In this document: piece by piece, positions 40,208 through 49,277 of the stretch
Numbering within the stretch: the first letter of the stretch is position 1
Layout of the letters: every line of letters starts with the position of its first letter
Source of the DNA: Caldisericaceae bacterium
Lineage (GTDB): Bacteria; Caldisericota; Caldisericia; Caldisericales; Caldisericaceae
Assembly: GCA_027023025.1 (NCBI GenBank)
Contig: JALVXB010000005.1
Coordinates: 1-60,564 of the forward strand
Direction: 5' to 3'
Length of the DNA stretch: 60,564 bases
Made by a program: the position numbers and the translations under genes
The notes under the pieces: generated by a model
Database searches by the model: none
What the model was told of the DNA's origin: nothing
What the model saw: only the letters and a program-made list of their open reading frames with translations

Positions 40208-43200
40208 ATGAATAAAAAAATTATAGTAATAATTTTAGTAATTGCTTTTGTTTTGTCTGGAGTATCCGTTGCGGATGCTTCTGATAGTGGTTCTGTGCCA
40301 ATAAGCATTACTAATTCCCTTCCTCTACCTGTTTATAAAAAGGTAGACATTTCAGTTAGTATTCCAAAGATTAAAAGTAACGATAAAGTAGCCGTTTTTT
40401 TAAAAGGGAAAAGGATTCCTATACAGATACTCAGTAGAGGTGCTAATTCACTTCGTTTTTCTACTATTCTATCTTTTGCGCCCAATGAAACGAAAATTCT
40501 TATTTTAAAGTATGGAAAAGGTGTTATTCCAAGTAAAACTCAGATTCTTTATAAGCCCAATTTTTCAGGGACTTACTTTGCTGGAATAGGGAGTGGTAAG
40601 TTATATATAGCATCCCTTGCAGACGATAATAATATTTCTGTAAAATCGAATAACGGCGATGCATTATTTTCTGGTGTACTAAATAAAAAGGAATTCAAAA
40701 TTATTTCTCTTTCTCGTGATCAAGTATTTACGATTCAATCAAAAAAGCCTATATTCGCAGAAGTTAGCTCTCTTAAAGCAAATTGTCTGAAGAATAGTTC
40801 AGACGATGTTTCTTCTGTCTATGGGACTTACTTTTTGCTGTTTATCCCAAGAGAGATTATCGTTTCTTCGTATACTTCTACAAAGCTTACGATAAAATCC
40901 TTAAGTGGAAATACTATATATACTATATATTCAGGTACTTTGCCGCCGCGTGGGCAGTACAAAAACTTTTCATTAAAGCCGGGACTTTACGAAATTTCCG
41001 CTGATTATCCAGTAACAGTCCAGTTTGGCTGTGAAGATGATAATATTTATTCTATAAACTATGGAGCACCTAATGAATTTAAAGGCGTTTCGTATGGTAA
41101 TGTAGTGTGCTCTGCGCTTTTCTCAAATACGAAAGTCCAGATTAAAACCCCGTTTAAAACTTATCCGTATGTAAACCTTGAAAATCCAGGAGATTACATC
41201 TATAAAACTGTAATTACTAAGTATAAAGATAGTTATACGGAGACAATCCCCATATTTATCCAGTATAGCAAACCTATTCTTATCTATTCGGATTCCAATC
41301 ATGGGAACATTGGCGGGGAGCAAATTCCTTCGCTTTTTGGTCATAATGAACACTATGTATTTCTTACCGGCAAAATATTTAACTTTAACGGTCTCGTTCA
41401 TCGAAGGAAAGTAGTGGTAATTCCTATGTTTTCGGATACTACAATAAAATTAAATGGAAAGCAGTATGTATTAAAAGGCGCCCTTATGCCAAAGACTTTT
41501 CTTTTTGGAAAAAGCTATACTTCTGTAAAAATTGATTCTAACAAGCCTATTTCTGTTTTTGATGTTGGGCTTACTACTTCAATAGAATTTCTTTCTATGC
41601 TTTTACCATTGAAAGATAATAGTGTTTCTTATGTCGTAGGAGCTATACCTCCAAAAACTTCAACTCAAAATAACAATGGTGGAACACAGGAACCAAATGT
41701 AGGCATATTATCACGGTATATTACGCCGATTGCAGGATTTTTTGGTTCAGTGTGGAGCGGGATAGAAAAAACCTCTGTATACAAAAGCGTTAGTAATACA
41801 TTATCGCAGTTCTGGCAGACTATATCGCCTTCTTTAAATAATTTATCCAGGCAAATTATTGCACTTTTTATACCCGTTGCGCAGATGGTTTATCCTTATG
41901 TGCATCCTTACTTTGCCAACCTTACCGTAAGTGAACTTGCTGCTATTTTGTTTTATCTTTTAATTGCGCTTATTATTATCTTGCTTATACCTAAAAGAAG
42001 GAAAAAACAAATACCTGTAGAAAAGGTTACAGAAGCCGAATTAAAGAAAAAAGGCAATGTGGCATTTAATGTAAAGACTATTGAAGAAAAAGGTATTAGT
42101 GGTATTAAAGCGGCGCCTACGGGAAAGCCTAAAGTGCTCGTTTCGAAGTATAGTAAAAAACAGGAGAGTGTAGTTCCTAAGAAGAATAAGCCCGTAAAAG
42201 TTGAGCGGAAGTCAATAACTTTAGGTGGACACAAGTCATCAGAGGAGAAAAAGGCTGCCGTTAAGACTACTAAACAGCCTTTGCAAATCTTTAAACATCC
42301 AACAAAAGTGAAAGAGACGAAAAAGATCGAGAAGAAAGTCTCGGAGAAATTACCCACGACAGGTCCATTACAGGTAAAGGGGAAAACTGCTCCATTGGAG
42401 AAGTCGATTGGAAATGTGCCTTCAGGCCAGATAAAAAGTAAAACAGAAATTTCTCAAGGGGGCGCTCAGCAGATAAGTAAGGAATTAGCGCTTAAAAAAA
42501 TTCTAAATAAAAATTTAAACCTTACTCAACAAGAGGGGGTAAAAAAGCCGTTAACAGAGAAACCCTCTACAACGGCAAAAGAAGTAGTTATAAAAGGCAG
42601 GTCCCTTTCTGAAACGAGATCGCCTGAAGCAGCTATTGAATCTGGAAGGATTGCCGAAGTCCTTAAAAAGTTAAAGGAAACTACTGCAAAAATCTCCGAG
42701 CAATCTAAAAAGCTGGAGGAGACTGGCGGAATAGAAAAGAAACCCGTAATACCTGTAAACACTGTGTCTTCTAATGTTCGGCCTACCGTTAAGTCGAATG
42801 CTGACGAAACGGGTATTATTAAAAATAAAGAGAAGCCCGTTATTGAAGAAACACCTACGGAAGCAGAGGAATCTAAATCTGCCGGCCACAAAGCTTTTGG
42901 TGTGGGGCGGTTGTTTAGGAGAAAGAAGATTGAAGTATCTGGGCCTACTGAAAAAGAGGAGTCTGCCGTTTCTGGTGTTAGCAAAGTAGAAAAGATTTCT
43001 GAAGAACCTGTAAAAGAGAAAGTTAAACCAGAGGAGATCTCTATCAGTAAAGTTAAGGAAGAAAGTCTCGAAGTTAATAGTAAGCAAATTGAGGAAGAAA
43101 TCTCCAAAGAAGAGAAACTTCATACATCTCTTTCTGAGTTAATAGAAAAAGTAAGAAGGGAACCACAGGCAGAGGAGAACATCAGTGCTTCTGCTGGGAT

Positions 43201-43612
43201 CCAGGTAGGTAAAGAAGCAATAGAAAATGTTAGCACTAAAGGTAAAGTCGAACAGCCTGCTGGTATTTTAATTTCAGGTTCTGCGGCCATTGATAGTGGT
43301 TCTTTGTCTGAACTTTATAGGCTTCGTGCACTTGAGCATCTTAGCAGGATTATAATTTCGGCAAAGGATCAACCTAATGTTGATCCGGATATTAAAACGA
43401 AGTATAGAATTTCCGTTATTTCACTTACCGGTATAGAGTTGCGTATTGCTGAGGATCTTGCACGAAGAATTGGAGCAAAGAAAAGTACGGGAGAATTGTT
43501 GCTAATTGCTAAAAAGACGCGAATAAGTAAAATAATTGTTGACGACCATCCAAAGATTACGAATTATCAGGGCATAAAGATCGTGAATATAAGTGAACTA
43601 ACCAGTAAATAA
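40208..43612 (+). CDS. Large single-pass membrane protein with disordered cytoplasmic region
   Basis: 1134 residues, not recognised as a named family. A signal peptide (IIVIILVIAFVLSGVSVADA) is followed by a beta-rich extracellular region (about residues 30-490) in which a short motif recurs: SKKPIFAEVSS, DYPVTVQFGC, SKPILIYSDSNHGN and NKPISVFDVGL, reminiscent of IgGFc-binding-like repeats. One membrane helix lies at about 575-597 (LFYLLIALIIILLIPKRRKKQ starts its end), then roughly 420 residues of low-complexity Lys/Glu/Ser/Pro sequence, and a compact C-terminal domain (about 1030-1134) ending VDDHPKITNYQGIKIVNISEL. The last part recalls PIN-like folds only weakly. It has its own promoter. 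Function not proposed. Confidence 0.75.
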   Translation: MNKKIIVIILVIAFVLSGVSVADASDSGSVPISITNSLPLPVYKKVDISVSIPKIKSNDKVAVFLKGKRIPIQILSRGANSLRFSTILSFAPNETKILILKYGKGVIPSKTQILYKPNFSGTYFAGIGSGKLYIASLADDNNISVKSNNGDALFSGVLNKKEFKIISLSRDQVFTIQSKKPIFAEVSSLKANCLKNSSDDVSSVYGTYFLLFIPREIIVSSYTSTKLTIKSLSGNTIYTIYSGTLPPRGQYKNFSLKPGLYEISADYPVTVQFGCEDDNIYSINYGAPNEFKGVSYGNVVCSALFSNTKVQIKTPFKTYPYVNLENPGDYIYKTVITKYKDSYTETIPIFIQYSKPILIYSDSNHGNIGGEQIPSLFGHNEHYVFLTGKIFNFNGLVHRRKVVVIPMFSDTTIKLNGKQYVLKGALMPKTFLFGKSYTSVKIDSNKPISVFDVGLTTSIEFLSMLLPLKDNSVSYVVGAIPPKTSTQNNNGGTQEPNVGILSRYITPIAGFFGSVWSGIEKTSVYKSVSNTLSQFWQTISPSLNNLSRQIIALFIPVAQMVYPYVHPYFANLTVSELAAILFYLLIALIIILLIPKRRKKQIPVEKVTEAELKKKGNVAFNVKTIEEKGISGIKAAPTGKPKVLVSKYSKKQESVVPKKNKPVKVERKSITLGGHKSSEEKKAAVKTTKQPLQIFKHPTKVKETKKIEKKVSEKLPTTGPLQVKGKTAPLEKSIGNVPSGQIKSKTEISQGGAQQISKELALKKILNKNLNLTQQEGVKKPLTEKPSTTAKEVVIKGRSLSETRSPEAAIESGRIAEVLKKLKETTAKISEQSKKLEETGGIEKKPVIPVNTVSSNVRPTVKSNADETGIIKNKEKPVIEETPTEAEESKSAGHKAFGVGRLFRRKKIEVSGPTEKEESAVSGVSKVEKISEEPVKEKVKPEEISISKVKEESLEVNSKQIEEEISKEEKLHTSLSELIEKVRREPQAEENISASAGIQVGKEAIENVSTKGKVEQPAGILISGSAAIDSGSLSELYRLRALEHLSRIIISAKDQPNVDPDIKTKYRISVISLTGIELRIAEDLARRIGAKKSTGELLLIAKKTRISKIIVDDHPKITNYQGIKIVNISELTSK

Positions 43613-43635
43613 TGGATAAGATTCTATTTTTAGTA

Positions 43636-43848
43636 CTATTTCCTAAGAAATAAGTTCAGTATGATAGTTAGTAAAATGCTTAAAATTATACTCGTTACTA
43701 TGGGAAAGTAAAATACAAAGTTTCCTTTTTTAATAACTATATCGCCGGATAGTCTAAGAAAGCCAACCCTGTCAAATAGAAAAAATAATCCTCCCATTAA
43801 AATAAACAAAATACCTATTTCTATTAAAATCTTGCCCAATTTATCCAT
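43636..43848 (-). CDS. DUF2905-family small membrane protein
   Basis: 70 residues from the ATG at 43848; an upstream in-frame start at 43923 would overlap the promoter. Two membrane helices and the family motif GFLRLSGDIVIKKGNFVFYFP between them identify DUF2905, usually found near ruvB or queA in other bacteria, function unknown. There is no ribosome site: a TATAAT box (43860-43855) ends 6 nt before the ATG, pointing to a leaderless message. Convergent with the large membrane protein gene. Confidence 0.85.
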   Translation of the reverse strand: MDKLGKILIEIGILFILMGGLFFLFDRVGFLRLSGDIVIKKGNFVFYFPIVTSIILSILLTIILNLFLRK

Positions 43849-43854
43849 GTATAA

Positions 43855-43883
43855 ATTATAACTAATTTTTTGTCCAATGACAA
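43855..43883 (-). promoter_or_regulatory. Predicted promoter of leaderless DUF2905 gene
   Basis: Minus-strand TTGTCA (43883-43878), 17-bp spacer, TATAAT (43860-43855). Transcription would begin at or within one base of the start codon. Confidence 0.6.
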
Positions 43884-43956
43884 TTTTCTTTATTTTTGCA
43901 AATGTGTTAGAATTTAAACACATTAGTTTTTTAGTGGCAAAAGGAGATGCATAAAT

Positions 43957-44346
43957 ATGGAATCATTGCATTCTATTGAGGATCTTGACGCGTTCAGAGA
44001 AGCTGTAAAAAAGTTGTTTGAAACAAAAAGGTGTGACGACTCGAAGGTAAAGATTATAGTGAGTGAAAGAAATAGTTAAATTGCATCTGAAGTGGAAGAA
44101 ATTTTAAGTATAATTCGTACCGAACTGAGTAAAAACAATCCAGCGGATATTCCTATTGAAAAGTGTTGCTGTCTGGGTGTGGATAGCGAGATGCCAATTC
44201 TCGTCGTGTAGTCCCATTGTGAGTATTTTTGTTATGGGCGGGTAACTCCGGAGTTTGTTATTCGTATTATAAGGAAACATATTCTTGGAGGTAAACCCAT
44301 TTTCGAGCGTGTTATTGTAAGAGGAGAAATTTGCGAGGAGGCATAA
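43957..44346 (+). pseudogene. Relic of thioredoxin-like [2Fe-2S] protein (HndB / NuoF N-terminal type)
   Basis: The ATG has AAGGAG upstream and the reading frame is conserved for its whole length, but is broken by in-frame stops (after VKIIVSERNS and after MPILVV). The translation follows the pattern of the thioredoxin-like iron-sulfur domain that precedes NuoF/HydB or stands alone as HndB: SLHSIEDLDAFREAVKKLF, IASEVEEILSIIRTELSKNN, YGRVTPEFVIRIIRKHILGG and KPIFERVIVRGEI. Cluster cysteines are partly lost (SERNS in place of the CGTC-like pair). A once-functional electron-transfer subunit that has decayed by substitution. It lies upstream of a formate dehydrogenase, its probable former partner. 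Confidence 0.75.
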
Positions 44347-44610
44347 ACGAAAAAGACATCTATACTTGAAGACCTTTAAAGTACAAAAAACAGCAGAGAA
44401 GGAAACTATATTTCTTTTAAAGATGCAGCAAAGATTTCTGAGGATAAAAAAGTTTCTCTATCTAAAATATACGGAGTGGGTACATTCTACTCGATGCTCT
44501 CATTTAAGCCGAGAGGGAAACGCATTATTAGAGTGTGTGGAGGTCTTGCCTGCCATCTTGCTAATGGAAGTAGAGTATTGGACAAGGTGAAGGTGCCCTG
44601 CTCCCCAAAT
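44347..44610 (+). pseudogene. Relic of NuoE-type [2Fe-2S] subunit
   Basis: Pieces in more than one frame fit the NuoE/HydC family in order: YISFKDAAKISEDKKVSLSK, IYGVGTFYSMLSFKPRGKR, then IIRVCGGLACHLANGSRVLD with the first two cluster cysteines. The start codon reads ACG, a stop follows TSILEDL, and a frame change joins the pieces. The C-terminal half with the second cysteine pair is missing; the sequence is cut by the IS element beginning at 44611. Confidence 0.75.
44607..44610. repeat. Left target-site duplication (AAAT)
   Basis: AAAT just outside the left IS end, repeated at 45874-45877 outside the right end. A 4-bp duplication suits IS3-family elements of the IS407 group. Confidence 0.65.
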
Positions 44611-44624
44611 CTGAGACAAATGCA

Positions 44625-44966
44625 ATGAGAGTGTTTTGTACTCAGGTTATGGAAGTATTAAAATTAAATTGGCAAGGAAAGGAGAGTGGTTGGACAATTA
44701 AGAAAAGAAAGTTTACAGTAGAACAGATAATTCAGATCCTTGCAGAAGGGGAGAAGGGCAATGGTACAGTTGCATCTGTATGTAGAAAGTATGGAATAGG
44801 ACAAGCTACATACTACAGATGGAGGAGAGAATACAAAGACTTCTCTATACCAGAAGCAAAGAATCTAAAGATGCTCATAGAAGAGAGCAAGAGACTAAAG
44901 AAACTACTTGCAGAAAGAGACCTTGAGAACTATGCATTGAAAGAAATAGTAAAAGACTCTTTTTGA
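44625..44966 (+). CDS. IS3-family transposase OrfA
   Basis: Up to 113 residues. Helix-turn-helix of the Tnp_1/IS3 OrfA type: KRKFTVEQIIQILAEGEKG, SVCRKYGIGQATYYRWRREY, then a leucine zipper (RLKKLLAERDLENYALKEIV). It binds the element ends. The true start is uncertain: the ATG at 44625 lies within the terminal repeat, and the conserved part begins only at about residue 26. It ends in a T-rich stretch (TCTTTTTGA) where a -1 frameshift could fuse it to OrfB. Confidence 0.85.
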   Translation: MRVFCTQVMEVLKLNWQGKESGWTIKKRKFTVEQIIQILAEGEKGNGTVASVCRKYGIGQATYYRWRREYKDFSIPEAKNLKMLIEESKRLKKLLAERDLENYALKEIVKDSF

Positions 44967-45841
44967 AGTGGGAGGAAGGGCGGAAGATGAAGGCAGTGCT
45001 ATTTATGAAAGAACTTGGTATAAAGATGAAAAGAATAGTAGAACTGTTATCTATATCTAAGAGTACAATATACAGGAAACAGAAACTAATGAACCATTCA
45101 TCTGAAAGCAGCAATGTTGATGGTCTTAATAACCTTCTTAGACAAAGAATAAGTGAGATAGCACTTAAGTATCCCTTCTATGGCTACAGAAGGATATATG
45201 CACTATTAAGAAGGAAAGGCATACTGGTTAACCATAAGAAAGTATACAGGATATACAGAGAGCTTAATTTGCAGAGGCCTAAGAGGAAAAAGAAGATAAG
45301 AGTAAAAAACAGTTTAATTGAAAGTATGCCTGCTCTAAAACTAACTAAACTCATTTATCCTAATGCTGTATGGGTAACAGGCTTTATTCATGATTCATTA
45401 ACAAACAACAGAGTATTAAGAATTCTTATCATACAGGATGCATATACAAAGAAGGTAGTGGGATACAGAATAGGTAGAAGCATTACTGCAGAGGAAGTAA
45501 CAGATACACTTAAAGAAGCAATATCAGTATACGGTAAACCTCATATACTACATTCAGACAATGGACCAGAGTTTGAGTTTAAACTATTAAACTCATTCCT
45601 CAATACAAACAGAATCACACGTGAGTTCATAGAGAAAGGCAAACCATATCAGAATGGCATTGCTGAATCATTTATGGATAAATTTAGAGATGAATGCTTA
45701 AACTTAAACATGTTTAAAAGCATAGAAGAAGCTAAAGAGGTAATAGAAAACTACATTAACTTCTATAACAAAGAAAGGCCTCATAGCAGTTTAAACTACA
45801 AGACACCTATTGAGTTTGAAAGGAGCCTTGCTATAATATGA
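44963..45841 (+). CDS. IS3-family transposase OrfB, first catalytic Asp replaced
   Basis: 292 residues. An N-terminal HTH_21 region (YPFYGYRRIYALLRRKGILV) is followed by an rve integrase core. The second aspartate is in LHSDNGPEFEF and the glutamate in NGIAESFMDKFRDECLN. The first aspartate, normally within W(A/S)MDF, is replaced by glycine in VWVTGFIHDSL, so the DDE triad looks incomplete. Overlaps orfA by 4 nt in the -1 frame. The frame is otherwise intact, implying recent arrival or maintenance by other copies. Confidence 0.88.
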   Translation: MKWEEGRKMKAVLFMKELGIKMKRIVELLSISKSTIYRKQKLMNHSSESSNVDGLNNLLRQRISEIALKYPFYGYRRIYALLRRKGILVNHKKVYRIYRELNLQRPKRKKKIRVKNSLIESMPALKLTKLIYPNAVWVTGFIHDSLTNNRVLRILIIQDAYTKKVVGYRIGRSITAEEVTDTLKEAISVYGKPHILHSDNGPEFEFKLLNSFLNTNRITREFIEKGKPYQNGIAESFMDKFRDECLNLNMFKSIEEAKEVIENYINFYNKERPHSSLNYKTPIEFERSLAII

Positions 45842-45926
45842 TTAAACACATACTCTCATTAAAAAAGTCTCACAAATGGGGGTAAGGCAGCTGTCCTGCA
45901 GATGTTTGCAGTATGGAGGGATAGTT

Positions 45927-48647
45927 ATGGAAGAAAAAACCGTTAAAGTAAAAATAAATGGCGAAGAATATGAATTTCCGTCAGGCACTACTATATTAAA
46001 AGCCTGTGAAAAAGTAGGCATCCACATTCCTACACTTTGCTATCTTGAAGGAATTTCTGAAGAGGGGAGTTGCGGCGTGTGCGTGGTGGAAGTAAAAGGT
46101 GTAAAAACTCTTCAGCGTTCCTGTATTACAGAGATTAAGGAAGGCATGGAAATTTATACGGATACACCTCTCGTAAGGGAAGCAAGGGAGTTGAATGTAG
46201 AGCTCGCACTTGCACACCACCCGCTTGATTGTATGACCTGTGATAAAAACGGCGATTGCTTACTGCAGGACCTTGCTTACGAATTTAATGTAAAAAAGAG
46301 TGTGTTTTTAGACGAAAATGAAGTATACGAGAAGGAAAAACAAACAGCCTGGGACACTAATCCATTTATACAATTCGACCCGCAAAAATGTGTGTTGTGC
46401 AGAAGATGCGTTGACGCGTGTGAAAACCAGGCAATAATTGAAGCAATTGGTATTGCAATGAGAGGAATGAATGGAAAAGTAACTACCCCGTTTAATTTGC
46501 CGCTTGAGCAAACAAACTGTCAGTTCTGTGGTGAGTGCGTTCAAGCATGCCCTACGGGTGCTTTAATAGAAAAACCGCGTATTGGCAAAGGCAGAATATA
46601 CGATTTTAAGGCAACGGATACCGTATGCTCTTACTGTGGGGTAGGATGCAATATAAGGCTCTATACGGATAAAAATAACGATGTAGTAATGGCCAAAGGA
46701 TTGCCGAACAAACTTGTAAACGATACACGAACATGCGTTAAAGGCAGGTTTGGTTTTGAGTATGTAAATAGCAAAGACAGATTAACATCGCCTCTTATAA
46801 AGGAAAACGGAGCATTCAGGAAGGCGTCTTGGGACGAAGCAATCAAGTATGTAGCAAAAAAACTTACAGAGGTTAAAAATAAGTACGGACCTAATTCTAT
46901 AGGTGTCCTTGGTTCTTCGCGTTGCACGAATGAAGATAACTATGTTATCCAGAAGTTTGCTCGTGCCGTAATAGGCACAAACAACGTGGATAATTGCGCA
47001 AGGCTTTGCCATTCTTCTACTGTAACTGGCTTAAAAATGGCACTCGGAGCAGGTGCTGCAACAAATTCGATTGACGACATAAAAGATGCTGATGTAATGT
47101 TTATTATCGGCTCTAATATGACTGAAACACATCCTGTTATCGCACAGATTGTAAAAAAACACCAGAAGAATGACGGAGCAAAAATTATCGTGTGCGATCC
47201 GCGGAGAACTGACATTGCAAAAGTTGCCGATGTATTTATACAGCACAATCCCGGGACTGATGTTGCCTTGCTCAATGCAATTATGAAGATAATTATTGAT
47301 GAAGATTTAATAGACAAAGAGTTTATAAAAGAGCACACCGTAGGCTTTGAGGACTTAAAGGAAGAATTGAAAAATTTCGACCTGAGTGAGGCATCTAAAA
47401 TAACGGGCGTCGATTTAAGCCTTATTAAACAGGCTGCAGAGATTTACGGGCGTGCGAAAAATGCAACGATTTTCTACACGATGGGAATTACGCAGCATAC
47501 GACTGGAACGGACAATGTATTAAGTATGGCAAATCTTGCACTAATTACCGGAAATTTAGGGCGTGAAGGTGCCGGGATTAATCCGCTTCGCGGTCAGGCG
47601 AATGTACAGGGTGCGTGTGATCTGGGAGCGCTTCCCAATGTTTTCCCAGGGTATCAGAGCGTTACAGATGATTCTGTGCGTGAAAAATTTGAACAGGCAT
47701 GGGGCGTAAAACTTCCTAAAGATATAGGTTTGCCTGTTTCAAAGTTTGGCGAAGCAGCGTTAAGCGGCAAATTAAAAGCAGTGTATATAATGGGTGAGAA
47801 TCCTCTTATGAGTGAGCCTGATATAAATAGAGTGCGTGAAGGTTTCGAAAAATTGGAATTCATAGTTGTTCAGGATATTTTTCTCTCTGAAACTGCGCAA
47901 GTTGCGGATGTCGTGCTGCCTGCAGCAGCTGCATACGAAAAAGACGGTACATTTACAAATACCGAGCGCAGGGTACAGCTTTTAAGGATTGCAAAAGAAA
48001 AACCAGAAGGTACCAAATTCGATTGGGAGATTGTCTCAGAAGTTGCAACTGCAATGGGGTATCCAATGCACTATAATAATAGTGCAGAGATTATGGATGA
48101 AGCAGCATCCCTTACGCCTTCTTATGCAGGCATCCACCATTACCGGCTGGAGAAGCAGGGAATTCAGTGGCCCTGCAAGGACGACAACGACCCTGGAACA
48201 AAAATATTGCACAGAAATGGTTACTTTAATGAACCCGATGGAAAGGGCGTTATCCATGCTGTGAAGTTTAAGCCGCCTGCTGAACTCCCCGACGAGAACT
48301 ATCCGTTTGTCCTTACGACAGGTAGGATTCTCTACCACTATCACACGGGCAACGAGTCAAGAAGGGTTAAAGTATTAGATGAGTTTGTCCCCGAGAATTA
48401 CATTGAAATCTCAAAAAAAGATGCAGAGAAATTGAATTTGAAAGACGGAGAAATTGTAAAGGTTACTACGCGCAGGGGAAGTATAAAGGTTAAAACGCGT
48501 ATTTCTGATAGGCCTAAAGAAGGTGTGGTTTTTGTGTCGTTTCACTTCCACGAAGCGGCTGCAAATGTGTTAACGAACCCTGCACTTGATCCGATTGCAA
48601 ACATACCAGAATACAAAGTCGCAGCATGCAAAATAGAAAAAGTGTAG
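45927..48647 (+). CDS. fdhA: Formate dehydrogenase alpha subunit (Cys form) with NuoG-like N-terminus
   Basis: 906 residues from the ATG at 45927, with GGAGGG 6 nt upstream. Domains: 2Fe-2S ferredoxin (ISEEGSCGVCVVEV), His-Cys cluster (HHPLDCMTCDKNGDC), two 4Fe-4S clusters (CVLCRRCVDAC and CQFCGECVQAC), a further 4Fe-4S site (CSYCGVGCNI), then the bis-MGD molybdo/tungsto core. The catalytic residue, selenocysteine in many homologues, is cysteine in NCARLCHSSTVTGL. The C-terminal domain carries YHYHTGNESRRVK. It oxidises formate or reduces CO2, with electrons passing to NuoE/NuoF-like partners. Those partner genes are decayed immediately upstream, so the redox partner must be encoded elsewhere. 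Overlaps mobA by 22 nt. Confidence 0.93.
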   Translation: MEEKTVKVKINGEEYEFPSGTTILKACEKVGIHIPTLCYLEGISEEGSCGVCVVEVKGVKTLQRSCITEIKEGMEIYTDTPLVREARELNVELALAHHPLDCMTCDKNGDCLLQDLAYEFNVKKSVFLDENEVYEKEKQTAWDTNPFIQFDPQKCVLCRRCVDACENQAIIEAIGIAMRGMNGKVTTPFNLPLEQTNCQFCGECVQACPTGALIEKPRIGKGRIYDFKATDTVCSYCGVGCNIRLYTDKNNDVVMAKGLPNKLVNDTRTCVKGRFGFEYVNSKDRLTSPLIKENGAFRKASWDEAIKYVAKKLTEVKNKYGPNSIGVLGSSRCTNEDNYVIQKFARAVIGTNNVDNCARLCHSSTVTGLKMALGAGAATNSIDDIKDADVMFIIGSNMTETHPVIAQIVKKHQKNDGAKIIVCDPRRTDIAKVADVFIQHNPGTDVALLNAIMKIIIDEDLIDKEFIKEHTVGFEDLKEELKNFDLSEASKITGVDLSLIKQAAEIYGRAKNATIFYTMGITQHTTGTDNVLSMANLALITGNLGREGAGINPLRGQANVQGACDLGALPNVFPGYQSVTDDSVREKFEQAWGVKLPKDIGLPVSKFGEAALSGKLKAVYIMGENPLMSEPDINRVREGFEKLEFIVVQDIFLSETAQVADVVLPAAAAYEKDGTFTNTERRVQLLRIAKEKPEGTKFDWEIVSEVATAMGYPMHYNNSAEIMDEAASLTPSYAGIHHYRLEKQGIQWPCKDDNDPGTKILHRNGYFNEPDGKGVIHAVKFKPPAELPDENYPFVLTTGRILYHYHTGNESRRVKVLDEFVPENYIEISKKDAEKLNLKDGEIVKVTTRRGSIKVKTRISDRPKEGVVFVSFHFHEAAANVLTNPALDPIANIPEYKVAACKIEKV

Positions 48648-49228
48648 TACCGGTAATTCTCGTGGGCGGCAAAGGCCGCAGGCTTGGTAAGGATAAAACT
48701 AAACTTTCTATAAACGGAAAGCGTATTCTAGAAAGGACTTTCTTCATTCTTGAAAGAGTTTTCGCAATAGAGCCTTTGCTTGTAGGAGATAAACGGATAA
48801 ACGGTTTTAATACTATAAACGATGTCGTGAAGGATGCAGGGCCTTTGGGTGGTTTATACACGGCATTTCTCAATACGAAGGGACAATTTGTGTTTCTGAC
48901 TGCCTGCGACATGCCTTTTATTAATGAACAACTTCTTGTGTACATGTGTAGTAATTTGGACAAAAGTGTGGAGATTTACATTCCCCGTATAGGAAGTTAT
49001 ATTGAACCGCTTTTTGCATTTTACAACAGGCGTCTTTTTACAAAAGTCAAACAAAATCTCGAATTAAAAAAGTTCCCTCTGCGGCTGCTTTTAAGAGATA
49101 GCAAGGTGCAGTATCTAAAGGAGAGCGAAATTGTGCGTTTTGATAGGGAACTGACGACTTTCTTTAATGTAAATACCAAGGAGGACGAGGTAAAATTAGA
49201 TTTACTTGCGAAACTGCATAATAAATGA
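48626..49228 (+). CDS. mobA: Molybdenum cofactor guanylyltransferase
   Basis: 200 residues. Nucleotidyltransferase signature VILVGGKGRRLGKDKTKLSI, DAGPLGGLYTAF and FLTACDMPFINEQ. MobA attaches GMP to molybdopterin, producing the bis-MGD cofactor required by the formate dehydrogenase encoded just upstream. The start lies 22 nt inside the fdhA 3' end, so production of enzyme and cofactor is coupled. Moco genes moaD and moaE are found 10 kb further on. Confidence 0.93.
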   Translation: MQNRKSVVPVILVGGKGRRLGKDKTKLSINGKRILERTFFILERVFAIEPLLVGDKRINGFNTINDVVKDAGPLGGLYTAFLNTKGQFVFLTACDMPFINEQLLVYMCSNLDKSVEIYIPRIGSYIEPLFAFYNRRLFTKVKQNLELKKFPLRLLLRDSKVQYLKESEIVRFDRELTTFFNVNTKEDEVKLDLLAKLHNK

Positions 49229-49243
49229 AAGGCGTTTCCAGGG

Positions 49244-49271
49244 TTGATTTTTTCGTTTTTTCCAGTAGAAT
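49244..49271 (+). promoter_or_regulatory. Predicted promoter of leaderless PHP gene
   Basis: TTGATT (49244-49249), 16-bp spacer, TAGAAT (49266-49271). The -10 box ends 6 nt before the ATG and no ribosome site is present. Confidence 0.6.
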
Positions 49272-49277
49272 TACCCT

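Larger units (their letters stand above)
44611..45873 (+). mobile_element. IS3-family insertion sequence (IS407-like)
   Basis: 1263 bp with imperfect terminal inverted repeats: the left end has TGAGAC, six other bases, then AATGAGAGT; the right end, read inverted, has TGAGAC, six other bases, then AATGAGAGT. Flanked by AAAT direct repeats. Contains overlapping orfA and orfB in the -1 relationship of the family. It has inserted into the tail of a NuoE-like relic, about 50 bp before the formate dehydrogenase gene. Confidence 0.88.

Noticed and set aside
42526-43123. Long minus-strand frames opposite the 1134-residue gene
   Set aside because: Serine/phenylalanine-rich reflections of the lysine/glutamate-rich sense strand; no ribosome site.
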